From positions 1-64,000 of the forward strand of contig NZ_VHKL01000005.1 of assembly GCF_007474605.1 (NCBI RefSeq): a DNA stretch of 64,000 nt, given 5' to 3'. Origin of the DNA: Rhodoligotrophos appendicifer. Its GTDB lineage: Bacteria > Pseudomonadota > Alphaproteobacteria > Rhizobiales > Im1. Shown here one piece after another: positions 46,318 to 57,332 of the stretch. Position numbers and translations under genes: made by a program. Position 1 is the stretch's first letter, and each line of letters opens with the position of its first letter. Under the pieces are notes generated by a model, which worked only from the letters and a program-made list of their open reading frames with translations, did not search any database and was not told the origin of the DNA.

Positions 46318-47202
46318 ATGGCGCTGACCAGCATGACCGGTTTCGGCCGCGCCGACGGCACTGAGGGGGATCTGGCCTGGGCCTGGGAGATCCGTTCGGT
46401 GAACGGCAAGGGCCTCGACATCCGCAGCCGTCTGCCGGCGGGTTTCGAGGCGCTGGAGGCGATCGTGCGCGAACAGTCCAGCGCCAGGCTGCGCCGTGGC
46501 AATTGTCAGGTGAGCCTCGCCGTCGAACGATCGGGGAGCGCCGCCGAGATCCGCATCAATGAACAGGCTCTGGACGGCATCCTGGCCGCCATCGCGCGAC
46601 TGAATGGCCGCGTCAGCCCGGAGCCGCCGCGCATCGAAGCCCTTCTCGGACTGCGCGGCATCCTCGAACTGGTCGAACCCACCGCCGACAGCGATTTCGT
46701 CGAACGTCGCCTGGCCCTGCTGACCCGCAGCTTCGCTGAGGCCCTCGACCGCTTGGTAGCGGCCCGCCGGGCGGAAGGCGCCAAGCTCGGCGCCGTGCTG
46801 AGCGCCCAGGTCGACCGCATTCAGGCCTTGGCGGAGCAGGCCCGCGACTGCCCGGCCCGCGAGCCCCAGGCGATCCGGGAGCGCTTGAAGGAGCAGATCG
46901 ACCGCCTCTTCGAGCTGGGCAATTTCGATGAACAGCGGCTGCACCAGGAGGCCATGCTGATCGCAGCCCGGGCCGACATTCGCGAGGAGCTCGACCGGCT
47001 GTTCGCGCATGTGGACAGCGCCCGCAGTCTTTTGGCCGAGGGCGATGCCGTGGGCCGCAGGCTCGACTTCCTGGCCCAGGAGTTCAACCGCGAGGCCAAC
47101 ACCATCTGCTCGAAATCCAACGACCGGGCCTTGACGGCCATCGGCCTGGAGCTCAAGGCGGTGATCGACCAGCTGCGCGAGCAGGTGCAGAACATTGAGT
47201 GA
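46318..47202 (+). CDS. yicC: YicC family endoribonuclease-like protein
   Basis: 294 residues with the YicC N-terminus ([30 protein letters not shown]) and the DUF1732 C-terminus ([40 protein letters not shown]). YicC of E. coli is an RNA-cleaving protein. Its last bases overlap the longest possible gmk frame, the standard yicC-gmk pair. Confidence 0.94.
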   Translation: MALTSMTGFGRADGTEGDLAWAWEIRSVNGKGLDIRSRLPAGFEALEAIVREQSSARLRRGNCQVSLAVERSGSAAEIRINEQALDGILAAIARLNGRVSPEPPRIEALLGLRGILELVEPTADSDFVERRLALLTRSFAEALDRLVAARRAEGAKLGAVLSAQVDRIQALAEQARDCPAREPQAIRERLKEQIDRLFELGNFDEQRLHQEAMLIAARADIREELDRLFAHVDSARSLLAEGDAVGRRLDFLAQEFNREANTICSKSNDRALTAIGLELKAVIDQLREQVQNIE

Positions 47203-47212
47203 GTCCGAGTCC

Positions 47213-47896
47213 ATGACCGCCGGACAGCCCGCCGAACCGCCTCCGGCCAGGCGCGGGCTGATGCTGGTCCTGTCGTCGCCGTCGGGCGCCGGAAAATCGA
47301 CCTTGACCCGCCGCCTCAACGAGGAGGAACAGAGCCTCGGCCGGGCCTTCCATCTCTCGGTCTCGGTGACCACCCGCGCCCGGAGGCCCAGCGAGATCGA
47401 CCATCGCGACTATCACTTCATCACCCGCCCGCGCTTCGAATCCATGCGCGAGCGTGGTGAGTTGCTGGAATGGGCCGAGGTCCACGGCAATTTCTACGGC
47501 ACCCCGCGCGAGCCGGTGGAGCAGGCGCTCGCCCGCGGCCAGGACGTGCTCTTCGACATCGACTGGCAGGGCACGCTGCAGCTGTATGAGTCCATGCGCG
47601 CCGACGTGGTCTCGGTCTTCGTCCTCCCGCCCTCCATCGCCGAACTAAAGGCGAGGCTGGAGCGCCGCGCCGAGGACGCCCCCGACATCATCGCCCGAAG
47701 GCTCGCCAATTCCGCCGTCGAGCTCAGGCACTGGGCGGAATATGACTACGTCATCATCAATCGCGACGTGGCGGACGCCTTCGACAGCCTGAAGGCGATC
47801 CTGAATGCCGAGCGCGTCCGGCGCCAGCGCCAACCCGGCCTCGAGGCCTTCGTTGCGGGGTTGCTTGCAGAGCTGGGGGCCGAGCGGCAAACCTAG
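47213..47896 (+). CDS. gmk: Guanylate kinase
   Basis: Phosphorylates GMP to GDP, 227 residues. P-loop [15 protein letters not shown]-binding [33 protein letters not shown] and [13 protein letters not shown] 47213 is preferred; a TTG at 47195, overlapping yicC, adds six residues. Ends overlapping the stop of the convergent small gene by three bases. Confidence 0.96.
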   Translation: MTAGQPAEPPPARRGLMLVLSSPSGAGKSTLTRRLNEEEQSLGRAFHLSVSVTTRARRPSEIDHRDYHFITRPRFESMRERGELLEWAEVHGNFYGTPREPVEQALARGQDVLFDIDWQGTLQLYESMRADVVSVFVLPPSIAELKARLERRAEDAPDIIARRLANSAVELRHWAEYDYVIINRDVADAFDSLKAILNAERVRRQRQPGLEAFVAGLLAELGAERQT

Positions 47897-48318
47897 CGTC
47901 CCAGCCGCGCCCGTGTCTCGGCCGTGATCGGGCAGAGGGAGGGCTCGCCGACGCAGTGTCGCTCCTGGCGGCACGGGGCGTGGCGGCAGCGGTGGGCCTG
48001 GGCGCTCGCATTGGCGTAGCGGAGACCCTCGCACATCTTCTCGAATCGATCGACCGCGCTGTGCCACTCGGCCTCCTCCGCGGGTGACGGGGGCGGCAGA
48101 GCCGGGCGCAGCGAGCTGTATAGCGGCCGGTCGAGCCCCAGCCGTTGGATCTCCATGTCGGCCAGGATCTCCGTGCCCAGCAGGCGGTCGCGACAGATCT
48201 CGTTGTCTCTGCAGCCGGCTTCGTCTCCGGCCGGCAGCCCTCGATAGAAGGCGTGCATCTCGTCGAGCTTGGCGAGCCAGCGATGGCTCTTGGGGGGTGT
48301 GCGGCGGCGGTCGGTCAT
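47893..48318 (-). CDS. Hypothetical protein with Cys-rich C-terminus
   Basis: 141 residues starting [21 protein letters not shown], preceded by GGAG. It is charged, without membrane segments or signal peptide, and ends in a cluster [19 protein letters not shown] that could bind a metal. I do not recognise a family. Open reading continues upstream but lacks a plausible start with ribosome binding site. Convergent with gmk. Confidence 0.6.
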   Translation of the reverse strand: MTDRRRTPPKSHRWLAKLDEMHAFYRGLPAGDEAGCRDNEICRDRLLGTEILADMEIQRLGLDRPLYSSLRPALPPPSPAEEAEWHSAVDRFEKMCEGLRYANASAQAHRCRHAPCRQERHCVGEPSLCPITAETRARLGR

Positions 48319-48835
48319 GGGGGACTCCGGAAGGGGCCAGGGGCGGCGACAAACTCGTGCAGACCCCGCCCGGGTTGTCGGGAGAAGGTGAGGGCCGTGA
48401 AGCGCCGAGAGGACGCTGGATGAGTGAGAGGTGCGGCCTCTCGGCGCTTCACGCGGCGATTTTGGGCGGACCCTGCGGCGATCGTGCCTGCCCGGGCCGG
48501 GCACCTGCCGAGCGCTGGCGCGGCATATGGGCCGGATGGAGCAGCAGCCCGGCCCTGTGGGGGCTGGACCGGTGCCATGGAATAGCCCACGGCACATCAC
48601 GGGCGTCGCGGATCGCCTCTCACCGGAGCCGTCCGTTACCCGGGCCCCGGCAAGCGCCGCATCTCCACACTGAGCCGGCCGGTCCGGAACCGTCCCTCAC
48701 ATGGCGAAGACAGGGCGAGTATGGCACGGGTGGCAGGGGGTGGGGATAAGTTGGGGGGGATGTAGCAGTTTCGGGAGGGTAGGGTGGAGGCGGATCGTGG
48801 GAGAGCCCTTTGAGCAGGCACCGATCTTTCTTGTT
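48319..48835. other. GC-rich intergenic stretch without recognisable gene
   Basis: About 500 bases between the Cys-rich protein gene and the first palindromic repeat. Several short open frames exist on both strands, but none has a convincing start, ribosome binding site or protein-like composition (they read as Pro/Arg/Gly-rich frame shadows). Confidence 0.4.
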
Positions 48836-49007
48836 CCGTCATGCTCGGGCTCGACCCGAGCATCCAGGGGCAGCGGATGACCGGCTTGTCCCGAGGATCC
48901 AGGGGCCTAGGGGTATGCGCTTTCCCCTGCCGTCCTGGATCCTCGGGTCAAGCCCGAGGATGACAGGTGGGAGGGGCCGAGCGCGAGGATGACGAGTGGG
49001 GGGCCGC
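48836..49007. repeat. Palindromic intergenic repeat, copy A
   Basis: Begins GTCATGCTCGGGCTCGACC and contains complementary pairs CTCGGG...CCCGAG twice: at 48843-48859, and as CCTCGGGTCAAGCCCGAGG at 48941-48959. A tail GAGGGGCCGAGCGCGAGGAT follows. Copy B at 49413 matches almost the whole length. It also has about 35 extra bases that copy B lacks. Such elements, foldable as long hairpins, are frequent dispersed repeats in alphaproteobacterial genomes. Confidence 0.75.
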
Positions 49008-49046
49008 GCGCTCTGGGCGACCGAGGACGACGGAAACGGGTGGGCC

Positions 49047-49337
49047 TTACAGGTTCAGCTGTTCGTAGAGATCCAGCCACTGCGGATTGTCTCGCTCGAT
49101 CAAGGCGATCTTCCAGGAGCGCAGCCGGTGTTTCAGGGTCTTCTCCCGCTGGATGGCCTCGCGGATATCCTCGTATCGCTCATAATGGACGAGCCGCGCG
49201 ACCCCATGTCGAGACGTGAAGCCGGGTGTGAGCCTCTCGCGGTGCTGATGGACCCGCGCCGCGAGATCGGCGGTGACGCCCACATACAAAGTCCCATTGC
49301 GACCGCTCGCGAGAATGTAGACGAAGCCCCCCAGCAT
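49047..49337 (-). CDS. GIY-YIG nuclease family protein (single domain)
   Basis: 96 residues, essentially only the GIY-YIG fold: FVYILASG (Y7) and TLYVGVT (Y18), the Arg in LAARVHQHR (R28) and the metal-binding Glu in IQREKTLK (E65). Members of this small UPF0213-like group have largely unknown substrates. The gene is bracketed by two direct copies of a palindromic repeat, 39 bases beyond its stop and about 75 bases before its start, which is unusual for a housekeeping gene. Confidence 0.88.
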   Translation of the reverse strand: MLGGFVYILASGRNGTLYVGVTADLAARVHQHRERLTPGFTSRHGVARLVHYERYEDIREAIQREKTLKHRLRSWKIALIERDNPQWLDLYEQLNL

Positions 49338-49412
49338 GAAGGGACGATGGCGCGAGCGCGGCGCAAGTCAAGGGGCACTGCCGTTGCGAGCGGGATCGAT
49401 CGTGCCCCTAAG

Positions 49413-49553
49413 CCGTCATGCTCGGGCTTGACCCGAGCATCCAGGGGCCAAGGGGGTACACGCTTTCCCCTGCCATCCTGGATCCTCGGGTCAAGCCCGA
49501 GGATGACGGTGGGGAGGGGCCGAGCGCGCGAGGATGACGAGTGGAGGGGCCGC
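49413..49553. repeat. Palindromic intergenic repeat, copy B
   Basis: Same order as copy A: GTCATGCTCGGGCTTGACCC, a CATCCAGGGG block, CTTTCCCCTGCC, CCTCGGGTCAAGCCCGAGG and the GAGGGGCCGAGCGCG tail. It lacks the internal ~35 bases seen in copy A. Direct orientation relative to copy A. Confidence 0.75.
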
Positions 49554-49584
49554 ACCTCTCTTGCGCTGAAGCCCTCATGCGGCT

Positions 49585-50016
49585 CTAAGCCCCCAAGAGT
49601 TCCCGCATCGTCTTGCCCAGGCTCCGCTCGATCGTCGTTGCCGTATCGAACACTTCGCGGAACTCGACCACCTTTCCGTCCTTGAAGCGGATGAAATCGG
49701 CGAGGTCGACCTTGATGATTTGCTGGGTCGCCCGGTCCTTGAGTTCGGTATCGATCCAGGCGACCACCCAGTCGCCTTCGGCGACCATGACTTCCGGTGT
49801 GTAGGTGAGGGTGTCGAACTGGTCCTGGATCATTTTCATGGCCTCCGTCATCGCCGCCTTGCCGATGAAGGTGCCGCAATAGGGAAACAGGTCGGGACCC
49901 TGCAGCAGCAGGGTGGCATCCTCCGCCACATGGGCGAAGAAGGTGGGGCGGTCTTCGCGGATGCGGGCGTCATAGAGGATGCGGGCGATGGTCTTGTTGG
50001 CTTCTGTAGCGGACAT
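49585..50016 (-). CDS. NTF2/SnoaL-like fold protein (downstream copy)
   Basis: 143 residues of the cone-shaped SnoaL/NTF2 fold: an N-terminal helix pair, EDATLLLQGPDLFPYCGTFIGKAA, VVAWIDTELKDRATQ and DLADFIRFKDGKVVEFREVFD. ATG at 50016 follows AGGAAGG. Function unknown; such proteins may be isomerases, hydrolases or ligand binders. It is a tandem paralogue of the gene just upstream. Confidence 0.8.
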   Translation of the reverse strand: MSATEANKTIARILYDARIREDRPTFFAHVAEDATLLLQGPDLFPYCGTFIGKAAMTEAMKMIQDQFDTLTYTPEVMVAEGDWVVAWIDTELKDRATQQIIKVDLADFIRFKDGKVVEFREVFDTATTIERSLGKTMRELLGA

Positions 50017-50062
50017 GGTCTGCCCTTCCTGTATTGCGCCAGCCGGGGCTGGGGGACGGTCC

Positions 50063-50533
50063 TCAGCCGGTGCCGGTGATCCTGGACGCAAGCACCGGCG
50101 AGGCTCCCATCAGGCTGGCGATCTTGAGGCCTGAGGCTTGCTCGATGATGCCGGCGCTGTCGAAGACCTCCCTGGCCTCGACGATGAGGTCGCCGTCGAA
50201 GCGGAGGAAGTCGATGAGGTCGACGGAGACGTCGGCCCCGCTGCGCCGGTCGGTGAACTGGGCGTTCACCCACACCGCGGCCCAGTCGCCATCGGCGAGG
50301 ATCAGCTCCGGCGTATAGCGTTTGGCAGCGAAGGTCGCGTTGATCAGCGCCAAGGCCGAGAGGATGGCCTTGCGGCCCAAATGCTTGCCGGAAAAGGGAA
50401 AGATTTCGTCCGGACCCTGAATGGTGAAACAGGCGTCAGGGGCGATAAGGGCAAGAAGAGGTGCGGGATTTCCCTGGCCATAGGCTGAATAGGCCTCGGT
50501 GACGAGCGCCTTTTTGCTTGGTTGCACGGACAT
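50063..50533 (-). CDS. NTF2/SnoaL-like fold protein (upstream copy)
   Basis: 156 residues, the same fold and spacing as its neighbour: PDACFTIQGPDEIFPFSGKHLGRKA, WAAVWVNAQFTDRRSG, DLIDFLRFDGDLIVEAREVFD. The two copies share the pattern (F/Y)-x-G-x-x-x-G-(K/R) and (D/V)-L-(A/I)-DF-(I/L)-RF but are clearly diverged, so the duplication is not recent. Probably co-transcribed, 46 bases apart. Confidence 0.8.
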   Translation of the reverse strand: MSVQPSKKALVTEAYSAYGQGNPAPLLALIAPDACFTIQGPDEIFPFSGKHLGRKAILSALALINATFAAKRYTPELILADGDWAAVWVNAQFTDRRSGADVSVDLIDFLRFDGDLIVEAREVFDSAGIIEQASGLKIASLMGASPVLASRITGTG

Positions 50534-50762
50534 GATGCTTGATCCCCGTCCTGCCTATACGGGGAGGAGGGTGCGCCTGGGCGGGCGCGGCGTCAAGGGT
50601 GACGTTGCGGAACGCGATGAAACCGACGGATCCTTCGAGACGGACCTGCGGGCCTCCTCAGGATGAGGGTTTCCCTTGGGCTCGGGGAGCCCTGGCCCAG
50701 GGGCGCGATGCGGCAGGGGCGCGGCACGCCGCAGAGCGGGGTGTCGTCAGCGGGGACAAAGT

Positions 50763-53294
<2,532 letters not shown>

Positions 53295-53457
53295 GGGGGC
53301 AATATAGGTCGCTGGCGGAGCCGCGGAAAGGGGTCTGCATGCGTCACTCAACAGCGACACTTCTCGCAAAAGTTGCAGAGACGTCCATCGCTCTCTGGCC
53401 TTGTCCCGCCTCTGCCGCGCATAGTCAGGACTCACCGGGAATCAGAGCATCTATGCC

Positions 53458-54078
53458 ATGTCCGAAGATCTGACCGAGCACAACAGGGGCGGCAAAGAGA
53501 TGGACGATCGAAAGAAAGCGGAGAAGGATCTTGCCTATGAGCGCAAGAAGAGCTTCCAGGAAAGTCTCAAATACGAGGAGGACTGGTATCGCCGCCAGGG
53601 CCGCAAATATTCGCGGCGCTGGGCCTTGCTGACCCTCTCGATCCTCATCCTCACCACGGCGACGTCGGTGCTCGCGGCCCTTGATCTCAACCAGTTCGGC
53701 ATCTGGGAGCGTGTGGTGCTCTCGGTGCTGCCGGCGATGGCCGGGCTGTTCACGGCGATCCTGAGTTCGTTCCAGATCGCCGGCTATTGGGAGCTGCGGG
53801 AGAAGGGGCGCATCGACATCATCGAGCTGCGCGACCGGGTCCGGCTGTTGACGGCTGCCAATGATGAAGAGATGCGCCGCAAGCTGGCCCCGTTTCGCCA
53901 GGAATTGCTGGAGATCACCCGTGAGCAGGCCACCGGCTTCTTCTCGGCTCTGTCGCGGCGCGATCTTCTGGCCGAGAGAGGCGAGGCCGCCCTCAGCAGT
54001 GGCCAAGGGAATGGCAACGGCAAGCCAGCGCGCATTCAGAGGGAGAGCGCGGACCGATCGGCGCGTGATGCCGCCTGA
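53458..54078 (+). CDS. Two-helix membrane protein, SLATT/DUF4231-like
   Basis: 206 residues: a charged N-terminal helix (KAEKDLAYERKKSFQESLKYEEDWYRRQGRKYSRR), two membrane segments (ALLTLSILILTTATSVLAAL and VVLSVLPAMAGLFTAILSSF) and a long charged C-terminal helix (WELREKGRIDIIELRDRVRLL onward). This arrangement fits the SLATT/DUF4231 group, of which several members are predicted effectors in nucleotide-signalled defence. No partner enzyme (cyclase, nuclease, sensor) is adjacent, so the similarity may be only architectural. Divergent from uvrB. Confidence 0.6.
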   Translation: MSEDLTEHNRGGKEMDDRKKAEKDLAYERKKSFQESLKYEEDWYRRQGRKYSRRWALLTLSILILTTATSVLAALDLNQFGIWERVVLSVLPAMAGLFTAILSSFQIAGYWELREKGRIDIIELRDRVRLLTAANDEEMRRKLAPFRQELLEITREQATGFFSALSRRDLLAERGEAALSSGQGNGNGKPARIQRESADRSARDAA

Positions 54079-54101
54079 GCGTCGAGGCCGAAGCCGGGAT
54101 C

Positions 54102-54527
54102 TCAGTCGTCGGCTCCGCCCGGGTCACCGCGCATCGCCTTCACGACACCGCGCCGCGACTTGGCGGTGAGTCGACGCGTTTTCGACGCCAGTGTCGGTCG
54201 CGTCGCCCGGCGGATGACGGGGCGGATGGAGGCCTCCTGCAGCAGCGCCACGAGGCGGGCGAGAGCGTCGGCCCGATTCTGCTCCTGGGTCCGGAAGCGG
54301 GCGGCCGTGATGACGATGACCCCTTCTTTGGTGAGCCGCCGCCCGGCGAGTTTGGCGGCGCGGTCCCGCAGGTCCTCCGGCAGCGAAGGCGATCCCAAGA
54401 GGTCGAAGCGCAGCTGCACGGCCGAGGAGACCTTGTTGACATTCTGGCCACCCGGTCCCGAGGCGCGGATGAAGCTCTCCTCGATCTCCCGCTCGTCGAT
54501 GCTGATATGAGGCGTGATGGGGATCAT
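54102..54527 (-). CDS. arfB: Alternative ribosome-rescue factor B (peptidyl-tRNA hydrolase ArfB)
   Basis: 141 residues. Releases peptides from stalled, non-stop ribosomes. GGQ motif in SGPGGQNVNKVSS (26-28) within an RF1-like domain, and the basic C-terminal tail (KTRRLTAKSRRGVVKAMRG) that enters the empty mRNA channel. The ATG at 54527 is the homologous start (MIPITPHISIDE); the frame runs on upstream without similarity. Convergent with the SLATT-like gene. Confidence 0.9.
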   Translation of the reverse strand: MIPITPHISIDEREIEESFIRASGPGGQNVNKVSSAVQLRFDLLGSPSLPEDLRDRAAKLAGRRLTKEGVIVITAARFRTQEQNRADALARLVALLQEASIRPVIRRATRPTLASKTRRLTAKSRRGVVKAMRGDPGGADD

Positions 54528-54598
54528 GACTGGCCCGTCTGCGAACACATCCCGCATCCCTAGGCCCGGTGGAGGCTCCCAGCAAGACTTTAGCCGGA

Positions 54599-54784
54599 TC
54601 ACTTCGACAGGCATTCCTCCGGCGGCTCACCGGTCATCCCCAAGTCGCAGGCGATGTTGAACCACGAGGGCTGTTGGTCCCAGAGCTCCTGGGGCAGATT
54701 AGGATGTTTCGTCAGTAGCGACGACGCAGATACGCAACAGACTCCTGGAGGCCCCCCGGCAAACCGATCCAGGATGCTTGTCAC
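54599..54784 (-). CDS. Small hypothetical protein (uncertain)
   Basis: About 61 residues from a GTG at 54784, reading ...LPQELWDQQPSWFNIACDLGMTGEPPEECLSK. It has protein-like composition, with four cysteines in pairs, but only a weak ribosome binding site and no recognised family. It may be a real small gene or a decayed fragment. The rest of 54785-54982 shows nothing recognisable. Confidence 0.25.
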   Translation of the reverse strand: MTSILDRFAGGPPGVCCVSASSLLTKHPNLPQELWDQQPSWFNIACDLGMTGEPPEECLSK

Positions 54785-54982
54785 GGCGCTTCTCGCTTGG
54801 CAATGGGACTTGCAAACCTGTTCGACTGAGGTTCATGAAGTCCAGGGGCGATCCTACGGTCGTCCCGAGGGTGCTCTCTCAGACTGATCAGCATACGGGT
54901 GCTTGGTGGATTCTTTTCGGGTCCCGGCATTCCGCAGATTGACTTGAGAAACTGCTAGCTCCGACAGATGGGATCCGAGCCG

Positions 54983-56221
54983 ATGTGGCTTCTCGATAAA
55001 TTCCTGCGCCGCCTCGTGCAGACCGGGCCCCTCGTCATCATCGAGGCGAAGGGGACCCGCCACGAATATGGTGTGCCCGATCCCAAGCGGCGGCCGGTGG
55101 TGGTGCGGTTTCTCGATGCGTCTGCTCCCAATGCCATCGCCCGCAACCCGCGTCTGGGACTGGGCGAGGCCTATATGGAAGGGCGCTTCGTCATCGAAGA
55201 GGGAGATATCAGGGCATTGCTCGATCTGGCGCGTGCCAACCGCCCTTGGGAGCGCGGCGGCGGCACCCGCGCCAAGGGATTGGTCCGGCGCGGAGCCGCT
55301 CAGCTGGTCGGCGGGCTCGACCGGTTGAATTGGCAACGGCGTTCACGTCGCAACGTCGCCCATCACTATGACCTGTCGGACCGGCTCTACGATCTCTTCC
55401 TGGACTCGGACCGGCAATATAGCTGCGCCTATTTCAATGATCCGGCCAACGGTCTGGAACAGGCCCAGGCCGACAAGAAGGCCCATATTGCCGCGAAGCT
55501 TTATCTGAGCCCTGGGCAGCGTGTGCTCGACATCGGCTGTGGTTGGGGCGGCACGGCGCTCTATCTCAACCGCGTCGCCGATGTCGACGTGCTCGGCATC
55601 ACCTTGAGCGAGGAGCAGCTGAAAGTCGCGCGGACGCGGGCGGCCGAGGCCGGCGTGGCGGAGCGGGTGAAGTTCGAGCTGATCGATTATCGCCAGGTCG
55701 AGGGCCGCTTCGACCGGATCGTCTCGATCGGCATGTTCGAGCATGTGGGCCCGCGTCATTACCGGACCTTCTTCCGCAAATGCCGGTCGCTGCTCACTCC
55801 TGAAGGCGTCATGCTGCTGCACACGATCGGTCGCCTGGGCAAGCCGGGCGTGACCGATCCGTGGACGGCGAAATACATTTTTCCCGGCGGCTACAATCCG
55901 GCTCTTTCGGAAATCGTCGAGGCCAGTCAATCGGTGAAGCTGATTGCCGCCGATGTCGAGACCCTGCGGTTACATTACGCTCATACTCTGGATCTCTGGT
56001 ACGACCGTGCGGTCGCTGCACGAACCGAGATCGAGACGCTGTATGACGCCCGCTTCTATCGGATGTGGCTGTTCTATCTTGCCGGTGCCAGCAGCGCGTT
56101 CCGCTATGGCGGCCTGTGCAACTACCAGATCCAGTATATCCGCGACCGCAGCGTGCTGCCCATCACCCGCGATTATCTTCAGAGCGAGGAGGCAAGGCTG
56201 CGATCTCTGTCCGCCCCGTGA
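54983..56221 (+). CDS. Cyclopropane-fatty-acyl-phospholipid synthase family methyltransferase (copy 2)
   Basis: 412 residues from the ATG at 54983 (MWLLDKFLRRLVQTGPLVII; an ATG at 54968 adds five). Same architecture as copy 1 at 37026: RRNVAHHYDLSDRLYDLFLDSDRQYSCAYF, SAM motif VLDIGCGWGG, GITLSEEQ, VSIGMFEHVG, and TDPWTAKYIFPGGYNPALSE. The two are paralogues rather than a recent duplication. This copy sits in the G+C-rich accessory-looking part, followed by an SDR 99 bases later. Confidence 0.92.
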   Translation: MWLLDKFLRRLVQTGPLVIIEAKGTRHEYGVPDPKRRPVVVRFLDASAPNAIARNPRLGLGEAYMEGRFVIEEGDIRALLDLARANRPWERGGGTRAKGLVRRGAAQLVGGLDRLNWQRRSRRNVAHHYDLSDRLYDLFLDSDRQYSCAYFNDPANGLEQAQADKKAHIAAKLYLSPGQRVLDIGCGWGGTALYLNRVADVDVLGITLSEEQLKVARTRAAEAGVAERVKFELIDYRQVEGRFDRIVSIGMFEHVGPRHYRTFFRKCRSLLTPEGVMLLHTIGRLGKPGVTDPWTAKYIFPGGYNPALSEIVEASQSVKLIAADVETLRLHYAHTLDLWYDRAVAARTEIETLYDARFYRMWLFYLAGASSAFRYGGLCNYQIQYIRDRSVLPITRDYLQSEEARLRSLSAP

Positions 56222-56320
56222 CGCCGGTGCCCTCCAGAGGATCCCTGGATCTTCTTGCGGCGGCCGCCTTGCGTCCATACATGCCCACGACAGTCCCAAG
56301 GCTGCCACAGGAGCCACTTC

Positions 56321-57115
56321 ATGCATATTTCACTTGCCGGCAAGACGGCCCTCGTGACCGGTTCGACGTCCGGAATCGGCAGAGGCATCGCGAAAGGGCT
56401 TGCCGAGGCCGGTGCGCGCGTCATCCTCAATGGTCGCAGTCAGAGTTCCCTCGATGCGGCAGCCGAGACGTTGCGGCAGGAGGTTGCGGGCGCCCAGATC
56501 ATAGCCGTCGCCGCCGATGTTGGCACAGCCGAGGGCTGCGAAAGCTTGGTGGATGCGGTGGGTTCGGTCGACATTCTCGTCAATAATGCGGGCATCTTCG
56601 CATTGCAGGACTTCTTCGAGATCCCGGATAGCGAGTGGCAGCGCTTCTTTGAGGTGAATGTTATGTCCGGCATACGCCTCGCGCGAGCGCTGACCCCGGG
56701 CATGATCGAGCGGAACTGGGGCCGCGTGGTGTTCATCTCCTCCGAGAGCGCCCTCAACATCCCCGACGAGATGATCCATTACGGTTTCACCAAGACGGCC
56801 AACCTCGCCGTCTCTCGCGGCCTCGCCAAGCGGCTGCGGGGGACCAAGGTGACGGTCAATGCGGTCCTTCCAGGACCGACACTCACAGAGGGCGTCGAGG
56901 AGCTGATTGCCAGCATCGCCCGCGAACAGGGGCGCTCTGAGGACGAGGTGAAGGCGGGCTTCGTGCCTGAGCACCGCCCATCGTCCATCCTCCAGCGCCT
57001 GGCCAGCGTCGAGGAGGTCGCGAACATGGTGGTCTATGTGTGCTCGCCCCAGGCCTCTGCCACAACGGGTGCCGCCTTGCGTGTGGATGGCGGCACGGTC
57101 GACACCATCGCCTGA
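56321..57115 (+). CDS. SDR family oxidoreductase
   Basis: 264 residues: TGSTSGIG cofactor motif, NNAGIFALQDF, a Ser in FISSESALN and the Y-x-x-x-K pair in HYGFTKTA. The insert EELIASIAREQGRSEDEVKAG and the end RVDGGTVDTIA resemble the 3-oxoacyl-reductase-like SDRs. ATG at 56321 follows AGGAG; an upstream open frame is ignored. Leads a small operon with the two genes that follow. Confidence 0.9.
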   Translation: MHISLAGKTALVTGSTSGIGRGIAKGLAEAGARVILNGRSQSSLDAAAETLRQEVAGAQIIAVAADVGTAEGCESLVDAVGSVDILVNNAGIFALQDFFEIPDSEWQRFFEVNVMSGIRLARALTPGMIERNWGRVVFISSESALNIPDEMIHYGFTKTANLAVSRGLAKRLRGTKVTVNAVLPGPTLTEGVEELIASIAREQGRSEDEVKAGFVPEHRPSSILQRLASVEEVANMVVYVCSPQASATTGAALRVDGGTVDTIA

Positions 57116-57128
57116 GGGAGCGGTATCC

Positions 57129-57332
57129 ATGCGCAGCTTCGTCTGGGCGGTGGCTTTCCTGCTGGTCGGCTTCGTGGCGGGCGGAGCGCTCTCCTATGGG
57201 GCGGTCCAGCTTTTGTCGTCGAACAGCCATGACAGGGATCTGGAAGCCCTTTACACAGCGTTCTTCTTCGCCGGCCCGATCGCCGGCGTCGCGGGGGCGA
57301 TTTGGGGCGCGATCCTGGGAGCACGGAAATGA
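57129..57332 (+). CDS. Small two-helix membrane protein
   Basis: 67 residues: MRSFVWAVAFLLVGFVAGGALSYG, a short charged loop (SSNSHDRDLE) and a second hydrophobic stretch ending AGAIWGAILGARK. Good GGGAG spacing before the ATG. No family recognised. Its stop overlaps the start of the GNAT gene (ATGA), so it is translated together with it; it lies 13 bases after the SDR. Confidence 0.65.
   Translation: MRSFVWAVAFLLVGFVAGGALSYGAVQLLSSNSHDRDLEALYTAFFFAGPIAGVAGAIWGAILGARK

Noticed and set aside
50678-50692. GGGCTC/GAGCCC hairpin beyond the uvrB stop as terminator
   Set aside because: A short GC stem without a T-tract on the uvrB strand; could be chance in GC-rich DNA.
53295-53457. Possible LexA/SOS box upstream of uvrB
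   Set aside because: Neither GTTC-N7-GTTC nor GAAC-N7-GAAC occurs in the interval.
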